From: Symsagittifera roscoffensis
Lineage: Eukaryota > Xenacoelomorpha > Acoela > Convolutidae
Length of the DNA stretch: 64,000 bases
Reading direction: 5' to 3'
NCBI RefSeq assembly: GCF_963678635.1
Contig: NC_087064.1
Location: 30,285,740-30,349,739, forward strand
Below the pieces are notes generated by a model, which did not search any database, had not been told where the DNA came from, and saw only the letters and a list, made by a program, of their open reading frames with translations. A program made the translations under genes and the position numbers. Below are positions 10,128 to 21,183 of this stretch, piece after piece; position 1 is the stretch's first letter, and every line of letters starts with the position of its first letter.

Positions 10128-11447
10128 TCAGCCTATACTTAAGTAATATTTCTTATGTAGATATACTTGTATGTTCGTATCAGAGAATATCACGTGTACA
10201 AGCGCGTACAATTCCCGAGGATGCAGTCTTCCTCTGTTTGGATCGTACACTGGAAGCGAGAGCTCCTTCACGTCCATTTCGACAAGGAAGTCCCTCAGCC
10301 TCGTCAAAGACAAGACTAGGTTCTCTGGGTCAACGTGCTGCTTCTCCGTCGCCCTCGTTACCAAGAAGCACAAGTATTTTCCCGGTATCTGCGACGCCGC
10401 CGGAGGTAAGGCTGCCACGCCCCCTATCCCTGGTCTTTGCTTCCAAAGGAATTCCACGTTTTTGTATTCTCTCTTAAAATCTGCCGCTATCGCTGTCCTA
10501 AAACTCATGTCTGCTGTGATTACTATCGCACATGTTCTATTTGTGAGTATGAAATCACTGTCTGTTAGTATTATGTTACTTGAATATTCATTTGGTAAGT
10601 TAAATAATGACTCAACTACCCTGCCTATGTCAGGTTTCTTAGGCTCTTCGCCTGTTTCTGCTTCTAAGTCTCCTGTTTCTCTTGCTATTCTTAATTTTTT
10701 TATTATCAAGTTTTCAGTGTGGGTAAGTCCTACCCCCACTCCCCGGACAAAAATATCCATCGACGTCCCCGTCGATCGCATACCGGGTATCAAGTCAAGG
10801 TTAGAAGCTGGGATGAGTAGTCGTCCTTCCTGGGCAGCCCAGGAAGGATCATCTCGTTCGGTCTTGATGTATTTCATGCTTTCACGATCTACGTCTTGAA
10901 TTGTGACACTGGTCTCCTCAGGATCCAAGATCGTTTCATTCAGCCACTCTAAGACACGCAGGTTCGTCAAGTCTTGTTCGTGAGACTGCTGTTGCTCGTC
11001 GTCGAATTCTACCTCGATTTTTGACCAGTCGTCAACCCACTCATCGTCGTGATCATCGACTATGTCAATGTCTTGTGACACAGTTATTTCCTCTAGACCC
11101 ACTACTTCATCCACTATCTTCTTTAGATCTATCCTATCCACTACAAAGTCGTCACCGTAAGGATTGTATTTCTTTCGTGGTCTCATCCCGTCCTTCTGAC
11201 GAGTCTGTATGGTGAACGGAAGATCCGGTTCCAAGTTCTTGGGAACCTCTATCTGTTCGGGATCCTGCCAATCTTCCTCTGCGTAGGGTAAGGTTTCATC
11301 GTCCGCTTCGATCTGTTCGTTTGGATCCAGGTCCAGCGGTGTATCCGTACCTTCCTCTACGACTTCGTTTCCATCGTTCTTCTCCCTGGTGCCTTTTTCA
11401 TTGACCTCACAAGCAGGATCCATCATTAGATAATCCCCTTCTTCCAT
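10128..11447 (-). CDS. Element A post-integrase acidic region plus TARG1-like macrodomain
   Basis: This 439-residue frame is the C-terminal end of the ancestral gag-pol polyprotein. It follows in frame after the TGA that ends integrase (11514-11516). Residues 1-240 are very acidic and low in complexity. Residues about 293-433 resemble a macrodomain of the TARG1/OARD1 type: a first strand and an ITAD block, the AADFKREY helix where TARG1 has its phosphate-loop helix, the YLCFLVTRAT strand, the LRDFL helix, LSLP, and a final strand. In human TARG1 the catalytic residues are Lys84 and Asp125. The Lys84 position is Arg365 here, and the usual glycine-rich catalytic loop is replaced by YDPNRGRLHP (401-410). 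It may bind ADP-ribose without hydrolysing it. The fold assignment is from pattern recognition, not a profile search. Confidence 0.75.
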   Translation of the reverse strand: MEEGDYLMMDPACEVNEKGTREKNDGNEVVEEGTDTPLDLDPNEQIEADDETLPYAEEDWQDPEQIEVPKNLEPDLPFTIQTRQKDGMRPRKKYNPYGDDFVVDRIDLKKIVDEVVGLEEITVSQDIDIVDDHDDEWVDDWSKIEVEFDDEQQQSHEQDLTNLRVLEWLNETILDPEETSVTIQDVDRESMKYIKTERDDPSWAAQEGRLLIPASNLDLIPGMRSTGTSMDIFVRGVGVGLTHTENLIIKKLRIARETGDLEAETGEEPKKPDIGRVVESLFNLPNEYSSNIILTDSDFILTNRTCAIVITADMSFRTAIAADFKREYKNVEFLWKQRPGIGGVAALPPAASQIPGKYLCFLVTRATEKQHVDPENLVLSLTRLRDFLVEMDVKELSLPVYDPNRGRLHPRELYALVHVIFSDTNIQVYLHKKYYLSIG

Positions 11448-11513
11448 GTCTGCAGGTGTACACCAGTCTTCTGTCGATGGATTGTGTGGCTTTATATTCT
11501 CGTAGTGGGCGGC

Positions 11514-14500
11514 TCAGCCAGTACTCAGTCTATAAAAGCGTCCCTCCTGGTGCACCTCTGTAATCATGAAGGGTCCCCTCCATTTTTTTAGGAGCTTTTT
11601 TGTCCCTTTCGGTGGTATAACGTTCTGGAATACCCATACGTAGTCTCCCACCGAGTAAGCCTTTGCACCAGCTGCTTTCTTGTCGAATCTTTTCCTCTGC
11701 CTTGCCTGTGCCTGCTGAGTGTTTCGTCTACACAAATCGTTCAGCTCCTGTTGGCGTCTGATCACATCCCTCACGTAGACCTGTGGGGACGTTTTCTTTC
11801 CCTCATATTCTGGGTAGAAGAAGGTTAAGGGTAAAGACTTTTCGTGTCCAGTTAGCATCATGTGTGGACTGACTCCAGTGGTGGAGTGTTGCGTGCTGTT
11901 ATATGCTCCCATCACCTGTGGAAGGTATCTGTCCCAATCGGTCATGTACCTGGAACAATATACTCTCAGCATCGACACTAACGTCCTGTTCTGTCTTTCC
12001 ACTAAGCCATTCGTCTGAGGGTGGTATGTCGTGGAGTGAGCCTGAGCGACCTGTGAGCGTCTCATAAGCTCTTTCGTAAGCTCTCCTACGAAAGCTGTTC
12101 CATTATCCGATTGAAACGTCATCGGACAACCATGTCTTGCTATCCACGTATTGATCAGGTGGTCGCATGTCTCTTCCGCCGAGGCAGTTATGCAGGGCAC
12201 GGCCTCTGCATACTTCGTGAAATGATCTATCATGACCAGCACCTGATTATAACCATTGTCTGTCATGCATATCTTTTGGTGATCTATTTGCACCACCTCG
12301 TTGAATTCAGACGACTTGATCGATTGTAAAGGAAATCGCAATTTCCTTGGATCCTTGACCTGTTGGCATGACAGACATGCTGTTACCCATTTCTCGCATG
12401 CCTTTTTCATCCCAGGCCACTCAAAGCGCTTCAGGATCCTCTGATATACTTTGTCGATCCCCTGATGGCCCATCTGATCATGTGACCTGAATAATAGTTC
12501 TGTCTGATAGAGTTGCGGTAACACTATCGCGTTATACTTGTATAGGAATCTGTCTTCCTCTCTTCTTTTGCAAGCCACGATCCCGTCCTTGTTCAAATAT
12601 AACCTCCCTTCCTTCTGCATGAAGTATTGTCTCAGGATGCGATAACTATCCTCTTCGAGGTCCCCTTTATCCGGAGAACCATTCTCGATCCACCTTTTCA
12701 GGTTGCTTGTCATGCGATCATTTCTCTGCGCTCTTAGAAGGTCCGAGAGTCTGTATCTCGCCTTCAAGTATGTCTTCATGACCCTCATCTGACTATTCAG
12801 CTCGTTGGTCTGATGTGTGTCTTCTTCCATCTTAACGCACCAAATCTTCGCCAACGGTTGTGTTTCTTGTTCAAACGGCTGAAGATCAGTCCTGACTACC
12901 TCTTTCTGCGGCAACAGGCTTATCGAACGTTTCGATACCGCTATCGTTTCTAAGTCATCCGCTGCGTTATCAAAGACTCTTTCGCTTGGTATTACGTAGC
13001 GATCACTGTCAGGATCCTGGTACACCTCTCTGTCCAGGTCCCTTGCCCGAGTTTCCACTAGTAGCGTGCGTATCGCTAGTTCTGACAGTTCCGATCCCGA
13101 GCTCGAATTCCTGTCTGAATAGGTGTCCATTCCTGAGCTTCCTGAATTATCCGCCGTCGAAGAGGTTGTGCTGGAGACTGCACGCTCCTCCAGATCATGT
13201 CTGTGCTTTCTTTGCATCCATCTGAACTCCCCTGACAAAACCTTTTGCTCTAGGTCCTGTTTCTCATCAGGAATTTCCTCGTCTATCTCAGACTCCCCGG
13301 ACAAATTTCCTTGTCCCGGGTGTTGATCTTGTGATCGCTGGTTCTTCTCATCATCCGTCTCCCCGGACAAATAGTCCTGCAGCAGATTTTGTTCTACCTC
13401 TTCACCCTCTTTATCCCGGTCCACAAAGGTGACGGTTTTCTTTCGCTTGCTGCTCCCCTGTTCTTTCTGTCCGTAAGATGTACTGGTTAAAATTGAGGAT
13501 AAAATTGAGTACTCTTGGGGTATTGAGGATACTAGTTGCTGAACTATTGTCCTACAATCCCTCTCGTTCTCTTCGTGCTGTCGTCTGGACGGCATGATCT
13601 TCACCTTCTCACTGACTGTTAGCGATGCCACTGCTGCTGTCCACTCGGGGTCATCTCTGGTCACTTCTCTTTCTAACAATCCACTCAGCATCCGCATCAC
13701 TTGTGGTGTGACTTGCACCGTTTTATCCAATAATGAGAGGCTGTTTATATTCATGCGAGAGAGTTCTTGCTGGACCAGGTTCGAGCGCAGCAACAAATCC
13801 AAGGGGACCGGGTCCTCCTTGGACAGGATCTGTATCTCGGCTGCTTTCTCTACAGGTAACTCAGGGTGCCCTGGAATTGGATGTCCAGACTTATCCAACC
13901 ATCTCGTTAAGGGAAGCGCTTTATAAGTTTCTTTGTCCAGAAACGAAAATCCCTCCTTTATTTCCGCCTGATTGGCCTGCTTCTGCTCCAATCTTTCATA
14001 GAACTCAGTTTTCTTGCTGAGACTGTCAGCATTCTGGTGTTTATCACGCATCCTATGTTCGATTATCATATGGTAGCCATCCAATCTTACTATCCATCTA
14101 CCAATATAACTCTGATCCATCGAGTAGGTCTTCAACCAGGATAACGCTCTGTTGTCCACGAGTAACTTGAAGGGAGCGCTCCCCAAGTATGCACGGTACT
14201 TCTCCACGAAGGTGACTACTGCAAACATTTCTGCTTTTGGTGCGCCATATTTCATCTCTGTGTCACTCAAGACTTTGCTGCCGTATGCAATGGGACGGAG
14301 AACTGTTCTTCCGTTCCATTCTTGCTCTTGATGCAAGATTCCTGAGATGGCCACCACCGATGCGTCTGTGTCGAGAACATACATGCCCTTTTCTGTAGGC
14401 ATGCCCAGCACTGGCGCTTCGCACAGTTCCCGCTTTATGTTCTCGAAAGCAACCTGTGCCTCATCGTTCCATTCGAACTTTTTCCCTTTGTTGCGCATCA

Positions 14501-14609
14501 GCTTCTGCATCGGGTACACCTTGTCCGCTATCCTTTTATGAATTCTCGGTAGTAATTGGCAAACCCTAGGAAGCTCAGGAGCTGTGTGTCCGTTCTGGGA
14601 GCTTTCCAT
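11514..14609 (-). pseudogene. pol: Element A RNaseH-integrase, proximal copy (pol fragment)
   Basis: After about 30 out-of-frame residues the frame encodes the end of RT, RNase H (TDAS block), a long acidic linker with LSGE repeats, and integrase. Integrase has the HH-CC zinc site (HDQMGH, then CLSC), the D,D(35)E triad (QID, FQSDN, NGLVERQ) and a C-terminal GPY/F-type module (KKWRGPF). I see no chromodomain. Two lesions are visible against element B. A 1-nt deletion near 14529-14540 puts RT and RNaseH in different frames. The TGA at 11514-11516 cuts the frame before the macrodomain. Both are shared with the second copy at 16401-19496, so they are older than the duplication. The copy also carries several amino-acid differences from its partner. 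Confidence 0.9.
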
Positions 14610-15540
14610 GTCAACACTGCTTCCACTGCTTCCGGGTCTGGCCTCACACCATGCCTATCCACCATTCTTCCTAGGTACTTAATCGAGTCCCTAAGGATTT
14701 CACATTTCGATGGTTTGCACTTTAATCCTGCTCTTTTCATGCATCCAAAGACCTCATCGAGCCTATCAATATGGTCTTCCAGGGTCGGTGTTGCTATGAC
14801 TACGTCATCCACGTAACACATCACGAGATTCCCGTACTTCTTGGTCACCCTCGTCAAAGCCTGAGCCATCAGTCTTTGAAAAGTGGCCGTTGCATTGCAC
14901 AAGCCGAAGGGCATCCTCTTCTACTGGTACAATCCCAATTCGCACGCGAATCCGGTTTTCTCTCTGTCCTTCTTCCGCAGAGGGACCTGCCAGAAGGCAG
15001 AACCTAAGTCCAATGTGGTGAAGAACTTGGCATCACCAAGCTTAGATAGGCTCTCGTCTATTCGCGGTATCGGGTACGCATCTTTTATCGTTACCGCGTT
15101 CAAGTAACGAAAGTCGCAACAAAATCTAAGCTGCCCCCTTTCTTTTTCGCCATTACTACTCCGCAAGCCCATGGCAATTTCGAGGGTTCTATCATATCGT
15201 ATTCAAGCAACATTTCTATTTCCGCTCGGCACGCTTCCGATTTGTGTGGCGTCATTCGCCTTGCGCCTTCCCTATGGGGAACGGCGCCCTCTTCTAGTTC
15301 GATTTCGTGTTCGACGAAATTACAGCAACCGATATCCGCCTTATGCTTTGAAAATACATCTGCGTTCCGATTTAGGAGGTCCCGCAATTTTTTGAAACCT
15401 CCCTCACCTATTTTCCCTTTTAAATGTTCTATCTCTGGCAAAACCGGTTTGTCAGATTCTAGTTCATATGACGAGGGGCGTTCCGGAAAATTCGAGCAGC
15501 TTGATAAGCCGTCGTCCGTTTCGGATTTCATTGAAAACAA
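14528..15540 (-). pseudogene. pol: Element A reverse transcriptase, proximal copy, broken
   Basis: The RT is spread over three overlapping open pieces: 15540-15100 (fingers region), 15172-14921 (containing FCCDFRYLN and LDLGSAFWQV) and 14914-14528 (containing MPFGLCNA and the catalytic YVDD). A 1-nt deletion in the G-run near 15131-15141 separates the first two. A TAG at 14921-14923 stands where element B has a Trp codon, and separates the second and third. All catalytic motifs survive, but no single frame could make an enzyme. The first piece begins a few codons downstream of the duplication junction, so the PR-RT spacer present in B is missing. Confidence 0.9.
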
Positions 15541-15572
15541 TTTATGAATTGATTTTAATTCATTAATCCTCT

Positions 15573-16334
15573 TTAATTTATTATATTTATTATCAAGTTT
15601 TCAGTGTGGGTAAGTCCTACCCCCACTCCCCGGACAAAAATATCCATCGACGTCCCCGTCGATCGCATACCGGGTATCAAGTCAAGGTTAGAAGCTGGGA
15701 TGAGTAGTCGTCCTTCCTGGGCAGCCCAGGAAGGATCATCTCGTTCGGTCTTGATGTATTTCATGCTTTCACGATCTACGTCTTGAATTGTGACACTGGT
15801 CTCCTCAGGATCCAAGGTCGTTTCATTCAGCCACTCTAAGACACGCAGGTTCGTCAAGTCTTGTTCGTGAGACTGCTGTTGCTCGTCGTCGAATTCTACC
15901 TCGATTTTTGACCAGTCGTCAACCCACTCATCGTCGTGATCATCGACTATGTCAATGTCTTGTGACACAGTTATTTCCTCTAGACCCACTACTTCCTCCA
16001 CTATCTTCTTTAGATCTATCCTATCCACTACAAAGTCGTCACCGTAAGGATTGTATTTCTTTCTTGGTCTCATCCCGTCCTTCTGACGAGTCTGTATGGT
16101 GAACGGAAGATCCGGTTCCAAGTTCTTGGGAACCTCTATCTGTTCGGGATCCTGCCAATCTTCCTCTGCGTAGGGTAAGGTTTCATCGTCCGCTTCGATC
16201 TGTTCGTTTGGATCCAGGTCCAGCGGTGTATCCGTACCTTCCTCTACGACTTCGTTTCCATCGTTCTTCTCCCTGGTGCCTTTTTCATTGACCTCACAAG
16301 CAGGATCCATCATTAGATAATCCCCTTCTTCCAT
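15573..16334 (-). pseudogene. Post-integrase acidic region, copy 2, macrodomain lost
   Basis: This 253-residue frame repeats the first 247 or so residues of the 10128-11447 frame. It then crosses the duplication junction and stops after six unrelated residues (ending INIIN). The macrodomain itself is absent from this copy. It differs from copy 1 by a few residues (for example Asp/Glu in the KKIV block and Ile/Thr in the NET block). Confidence 0.88.
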
Positions 16335-16400
16335 GTCTGCAGGTGTACACCAGTCTTCTGTCGATGGATTGTGTGGCTTTATATTCTCGTAGTGGGCGGC

Positions 16401-19400
16401 TCAGCCAGTACTCAGTCTATAAAAGCGTCCCTCCTGGTGCACCTCTGTAATCATGAAGGGTCCCCTCCATTTTTTTAGGAGCTTTTTTGTCCCTTTCGGT
16501 GGTATAACGTTCTGGAATACCCATACGTAGTCTCCCACCGAGTAAGCCTTTGCACCAGCTGCTTTCTTGTCGAATCTTTTCCTCTGCCTTGCCTGTGCCT
16601 GCTGAGTGTTTCGTCTACACAAATCGTTCAGCTCCTGTTGGCGTCTGATCACATCCCTCACGTAGACCTGTGGGGACGTTTTCTTTCCCTCATATTCTGG
16701 GTAGAAGAAGGTTAAGGGTAAAGACTTTTCGTGTCCAGTTAGCATCATGTGTGGACTGACTCCAGTGGTGGAGTGTTGCGTGCTGTTATATGCTCCCATC
16801 ACCTGTGGAAGGTATCTGTCCCAATCGGTCATGTACCTGGAACAATATACTCTCAGCATCGACACTAACGTCCTGTTCTGTCTTTCCACTAAGCCATTCG
16901 TCTGAGGGTGGTATGTCGTGGAGTGAGCCTGAGCGACCTGTGAGCGTCTCATAAGCTCTTTCGTAAGCTCTCCTACGAAAGATGTTCCATTATCCGATTG
17001 AAACGTCATCGGACAACCATGTCTTGCTATCCACGTATTGATCAGGTGGTCGCATGTCTCTTCCGCCGAGGCAGTTATGCAGGGCACGGCCTCTGCATAC
17101 TTCGTGAAATGATCTATCATGACCAGCACCTGATTATAACCATTGTCTGTCATGCATATCTTTTGGTGATCTATTTGCACCACCTCGTTGAATTCAGACG
17201 ACTCGATCGATTGTAAAGGAAATCGCAACTTCCTTGGATCCTTGACCTGTTGGCATGACAGACATGCTGTCACCCATTTCTCGCATGCCTTTTTCATCCC
17301 AGGCCACTCAAAGCGCTTCAGGATCCTCTGATATACTTTGTCGATCCCCTGATGGCCCATCTGATCATGTGACCTGAATAATAGTTCTGTCTGATAGAGT
17401 TGCGGTAACACTATCGCGTTATACTTGTATAGGAATCTGTCTTCCTCTCTTCTTTTGCAAGCCACGATCCCGTCCTTGTTGAAATATAACGTCCCTTCCT
17501 TCTGCATGAAGTATTGTCTCAGGATGCGATAACTATCCTCCTCGAGGTCCCCTTTATCCGGAGAACCATTCTCGATCCACCTTTTCAGGTTGCTTGTCAT
17601 GCGATCATTTCTCTGCGCTCTTAGAAGGTCCGAGAGTCTGTATCTCGCCTTCAAGTATGTCTTCATGACCCTCATCTGACTATTCAGCTCGTTGGGCTGA
17701 TGTGTATCTTCTTCCATCTTAACGCACCAAATCTTCGCCAACGGTTGTGTTTCTTGTTCAAACGGCTGAAGATCAGTCCTGACTACCTCTTTCTGCGGCA
17801 ACAGGCTTATCGAACGTTTCGATACCGCTATCGTTTCTAAGTCATCCGCTGCGTTATCAAAGACTCTTTCGCTTGGTATTAGGTAGCGATCACTGTCAGG
17901 ATCCTGGTACACCTCTCTGTCCAGGTCCCTTGCCCGAGTTTCCACTAGTAGCGTGTGTATCGCTAGTTCTGACAGTTCCGATCCCGAGCTCGAATTCCTG
18001 TCTGAATAGGTGTCCATTCCTGAGCTTCCTGAATTATCCGCCGTCGAAGAGGTTGTGCTGGAGACTGCACGCTCCTCCAGATCATGTCTGTGCTTTCTTT
18101 GCATCCATCTGAACTCCCCTGACAAAACCTTTTGCTCTAGGTCCTGTTTCTCATCAGGAATTTCCTCGTCTATCTCAGACTCCCCGGACAAATTTCCTTG
18201 TCCCGGGTGTTGATCTTGTGATCGCTGGTTCTTCTCATCATCCGTCTCCCCGGACAAATAGTCCTGCAGCAGATTTTGTTCTACCTCTTCACCCTCTTTA
18301 TCCCGGTCCACAAAGGTGACGGTTTTCTTTCGCTTGCTGCTCCCCTGTTCTTTCTGTCCGTAAGATGTACTGGTTAAAATTGAGGATAAAATTGAGTACT
18401 CTTGGGGTATTGAGGATACTAGTTGCTGAACTATTGTCCTACAATCCCTCTCGTTCTCTTCGTGCTGTCGTCTGGACGGCATGATCTTCACCTTCTCACT
18501 GACTGTTAGCGATGCCACTGCTGCTGTCCACTCGGGGTCATCTCTGGTCACTTCTCTTTCTAACAATCCACTCAGCATCCGCATCACTTGTGGTGTGACT
18601 TGCACCGTTTTATCCAATAATGAGAGGCTGTTTATATTCATGCGAGAGAGTTCTTGCTGGACCAGGTTCGAGCGCAGCAACAAATCCAAGGGGACCGGGT
18701 CCTCCTTGGACAGGATCTGTATCTCGGCTGCTTTCTCTACAGGTAACTCAGGGTGCCCTGGAATTGGATGTCCAGACTTATCCAACCATCTCGTTAAGGG
18801 AAGCGCTTTATAAGTTTCTTTGTCCAGAAACGAAAATCCCTCCTTTATTTCCGCCTGATTGGCCTGCTTCTGCTCCAATCTTTCATAGAACTCAGTTTTC
18901 TTGCTGAGACTGTCAGCATTCTGGTGTTTATCACGCATCCTATGTTCGATTATCATATGGTAGCCATCCAATCTTACTATCCATCTACCAATATAACTCT
19001 GATCCATCGAGTAGGTCTTCAACCAGGATAACGCTCTGTTGTCCACGAGTAACTTGAAGGGAGCGCTCCCCAAGTATGCACGGTACTTCTCCACGAAGGT
19101 GACTACTGCAAACATTTCTGCTTTTGGTGCGCCATATTTCATCTCTGTGTCACTCAAGACTTTGCTGCCGTATGCAATGGGACGGAGAACTGTTCTTCCG
19201 TTCCATTCTTGCTCTTGATGCAAGATTCCTGAGATGGCCACCACCGATGCGTCTGTGTCGAGAACATACATGCCCTTTTCTGTAGGCATGCCCAGCACTG
19301 GCGCTTCGCACAGTTCCCGCTTTATGTTCTCGAAAGCAACCTGTGCCTCATCGTTCCATTCGAACTTTTTCCCTTTGTTGCGCATCAGCTTCTGCATCGG

Positions 19401-19496
19401 GTACACCTTGTCCGCTATCCTTTTATGAATTCTCGGTAGTAATTGGCAAACCCTAGGAAGCTCAGGAGCTGTGTGTCCGTTCTGGGAGCTTTCCAT
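16401..19496 (-). pseudogene. pol: RNaseH-integrase, copy 2
   Basis: This 1031-codon frame has the same extent as 11514-14609 and the same RNase H, linker, HH-CC, DDE and GPY/F features. Differences from copy 1 include Arg to His and Val to Leu in the linker, Thr to Pro, Arg to Thr and Leu to Phe near the middle, Lys to Glu before integrase, and Ala to Ser beside the second catalytic Asp. The TGA at 16401-16403 and the frameshift near 19416-19427 are shared with copy 1. Confidence 0.9.
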
Positions 19497-20427
19497 GTCA
19501 ACACTGCTTCCACTGCTTCCGGGTCCGGCCTCACACCATGCCTATCCACCATTCTTCCTAGGTACTTAATCGAGTCCCTAAGGATTTCACATTTCGATGG
19601 TTTGCACTTTAATCCTGCTCTTTTCATGCATCCAAAGACCTCATCGAGCCTATCAATATGGTCTTCCAGGGTCGGTGTTGCTATGACTACGTCATCCACG
19701 TAACACATCACGAGATTCCCGTACTTCTTGGTCACCCTCGTCAAAGCCTGAGCCATCAGTCTTTGAAAAGTGGCCGTTGCATTGCACAAGCCGAAGGGCA
19801 TCCTCTTCTACTGGTACAATCCCAATTCGCACGCGAATCCGGTTTTCTCTCTGTCCTTCTTCCGCAGAGGGACCTGCCAGAAGGCAGAACCTAAGTCCAA
19901 TGTGGTGAAGAACTTGGCATCACCAAGCTTAGATAGGCTCTCGTCTATTCGCGGTATCGGGTACGCATCTTTTATCGTTACCGCGTTCAAGTAACGAAAG
20001 TCGCAACAAAATCTAAGCTGCCCCCTTTCTTTTTCGCCATTACTACTCCGCAAGCCCATGGCAATTTCGAGGGTTCTATCATATCGTATTCAAGCAACAT
20101 TTCTATTTCCGCTCGGCACGCTTCCGATTTGTGTGGCGTCATTCGCCTTGCGCCTTCCCTATGGGGAACGGCGCCCTCTTCTAGTTCGATTTCGTGTTCG
20201 ACGAAATTACAGCAACCGATATCCGCCTTATGCTTTGAAAATACATCTGCGTTCCGATTTAGGAGGTCCCGCAATTTTTTGAAACCTCCCTCACCTATTT
20301 TCCCTTTTAAATGTTCTATCTCTGGCAAAACCGGTTTGTCAGATTCTAGTTCATATGACGAGGGGCGTTCCGGAAAATTCGAGCAGCTTGATAAGCCGTC
20401 GTCCGTTTCGGATTTCATTGAAAACAA
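19415..20427 (-). pseudogene. pol: Reverse transcriptase, copy 2, broken
   Basis: Three open pieces (20427-19987, 20059-19808, 19801-19415) repeat the RT of copy 1, including the YVDD block, the G-run frameshift near 20018-20028 and the TAG at 19808-19810. Only isolated synonymous or silent changes are seen between the copies in RT, for example near 19528. Confidence 0.9.
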
Positions 20428-20459
20428 TTTATGAATTGATTTTAATTCATTAATCCTCT

Positions 20460-21183
20460 TTAATTTATTATATTTATTATCAAGTTTTCAGTGTGGGTAA
20501 GTCCTACCCCCACTCCCCGGACAAAAATATCCATCGACGTCCCCGTCGATCGCATACCGGGTATCAAGTCAAGGTTAGAAGCTGGGATGAGTAGTCGTCC
20601 TTCCTGGGCAGCCCAGGAAGGATCATCTCGTTCGGTCTTGATGTATTTCATGCTTTCACGATCTACGTCTTGAATTGTGACACTGGTCTCCTCAGGATCC
20701 AAGGTCGTTTCATTCAGCCACTCTAAGACACGCAGGTTCGTCAAGTCTTGTTCGTGAGACTGCTGTTGCTCGTCGTCGAATTCTACCTCGATTTTTGACC
20801 AGTCGTCAACCCACTCATCGTCGTGATCATCGACTATGTCAATGTCTTGTGACACAGTTATTTCCTCTAGACCCACTACTTCCTCCACTATCTTCTTTAG
20901 ATCTATCCTATCCACTACAAAGTCGTCACCGTAAGGATTGTATTTCTTTCTTGGTCTCATCCCGTCCTTCTGACGAGTCTGTATGGTGAACGGAAGATCC
21001 GGTTCCAAGTTCTTGGGAACCTCTATCTGTTCGGGATCCTGCCAATCTTCCTCTGCGTAGGGTAAGGTTTCATCGTCCGCTTCGATCTGTTCGTTTGGAT
21101 CCAGGTCCAGCGGTGTATCCGTACCTTCCTCTACGACTTCGTTTCCATCGTTCTTCTCCCTGGTGCCTTTTTCATTGACCTCA
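20460..21183 (-). pseudogene. Post-integrase acidic region, copy 3 fragment
   Basis: This is a 5'-incomplete third copy of the acidic region. It is entered from the out-of-frame gag-protease end and stops at the same INIIN junction as copy 2. An open frame covers 20460-21008. In the reading frame of the upstream gag-protease it is read in a different phase, giving that protein an unrelated short tail. Confidence 0.85.
20473..21183 (-). repeat. Third, partial pol unit (711 bp)
   Basis: This fragment repeats 15586-16296, that is, the post-integrase acidic region, and then jumps at 21183/21184 directly to the 3' end of A's gag-protease sequence. It carries the unit-2 variants (for example at 20880), not those of unit 1. 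It is best explained as the remnant of a third unit whose RT-RNaseH-IN part was deleted. Confidence 0.88.

Larger units (their letters stand above)
10699..15585 (-). repeat. Tandem pol unit 1 (4887 bp)
   Basis: This is the first of two head-to-tail copies of a segment running from the RT start to the beginning of the macrodomain region. The period is exactly 4887 bp. Unit 1 is the copy still connected to an intact macrodomain. The breakpoint shows short microhomology (TTTATTATC occurs at 10699-10707 and 15586-15594). Confidence 0.92.
15586..20472 (-). repeat. Tandem pol unit 2 (4887 bp)
   Basis: This is the second copy of the unit. It is nearly identical to unit 1 but has scattered substitutions, for example A/C at 11103 versus 15990 and C/T in the codon near 13076 versus 17963. 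At least eight amino-acid changes fall in the RNaseH-IN frame. All of unit 1's inactivating lesions are repeated here. Confidence 0.92.
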
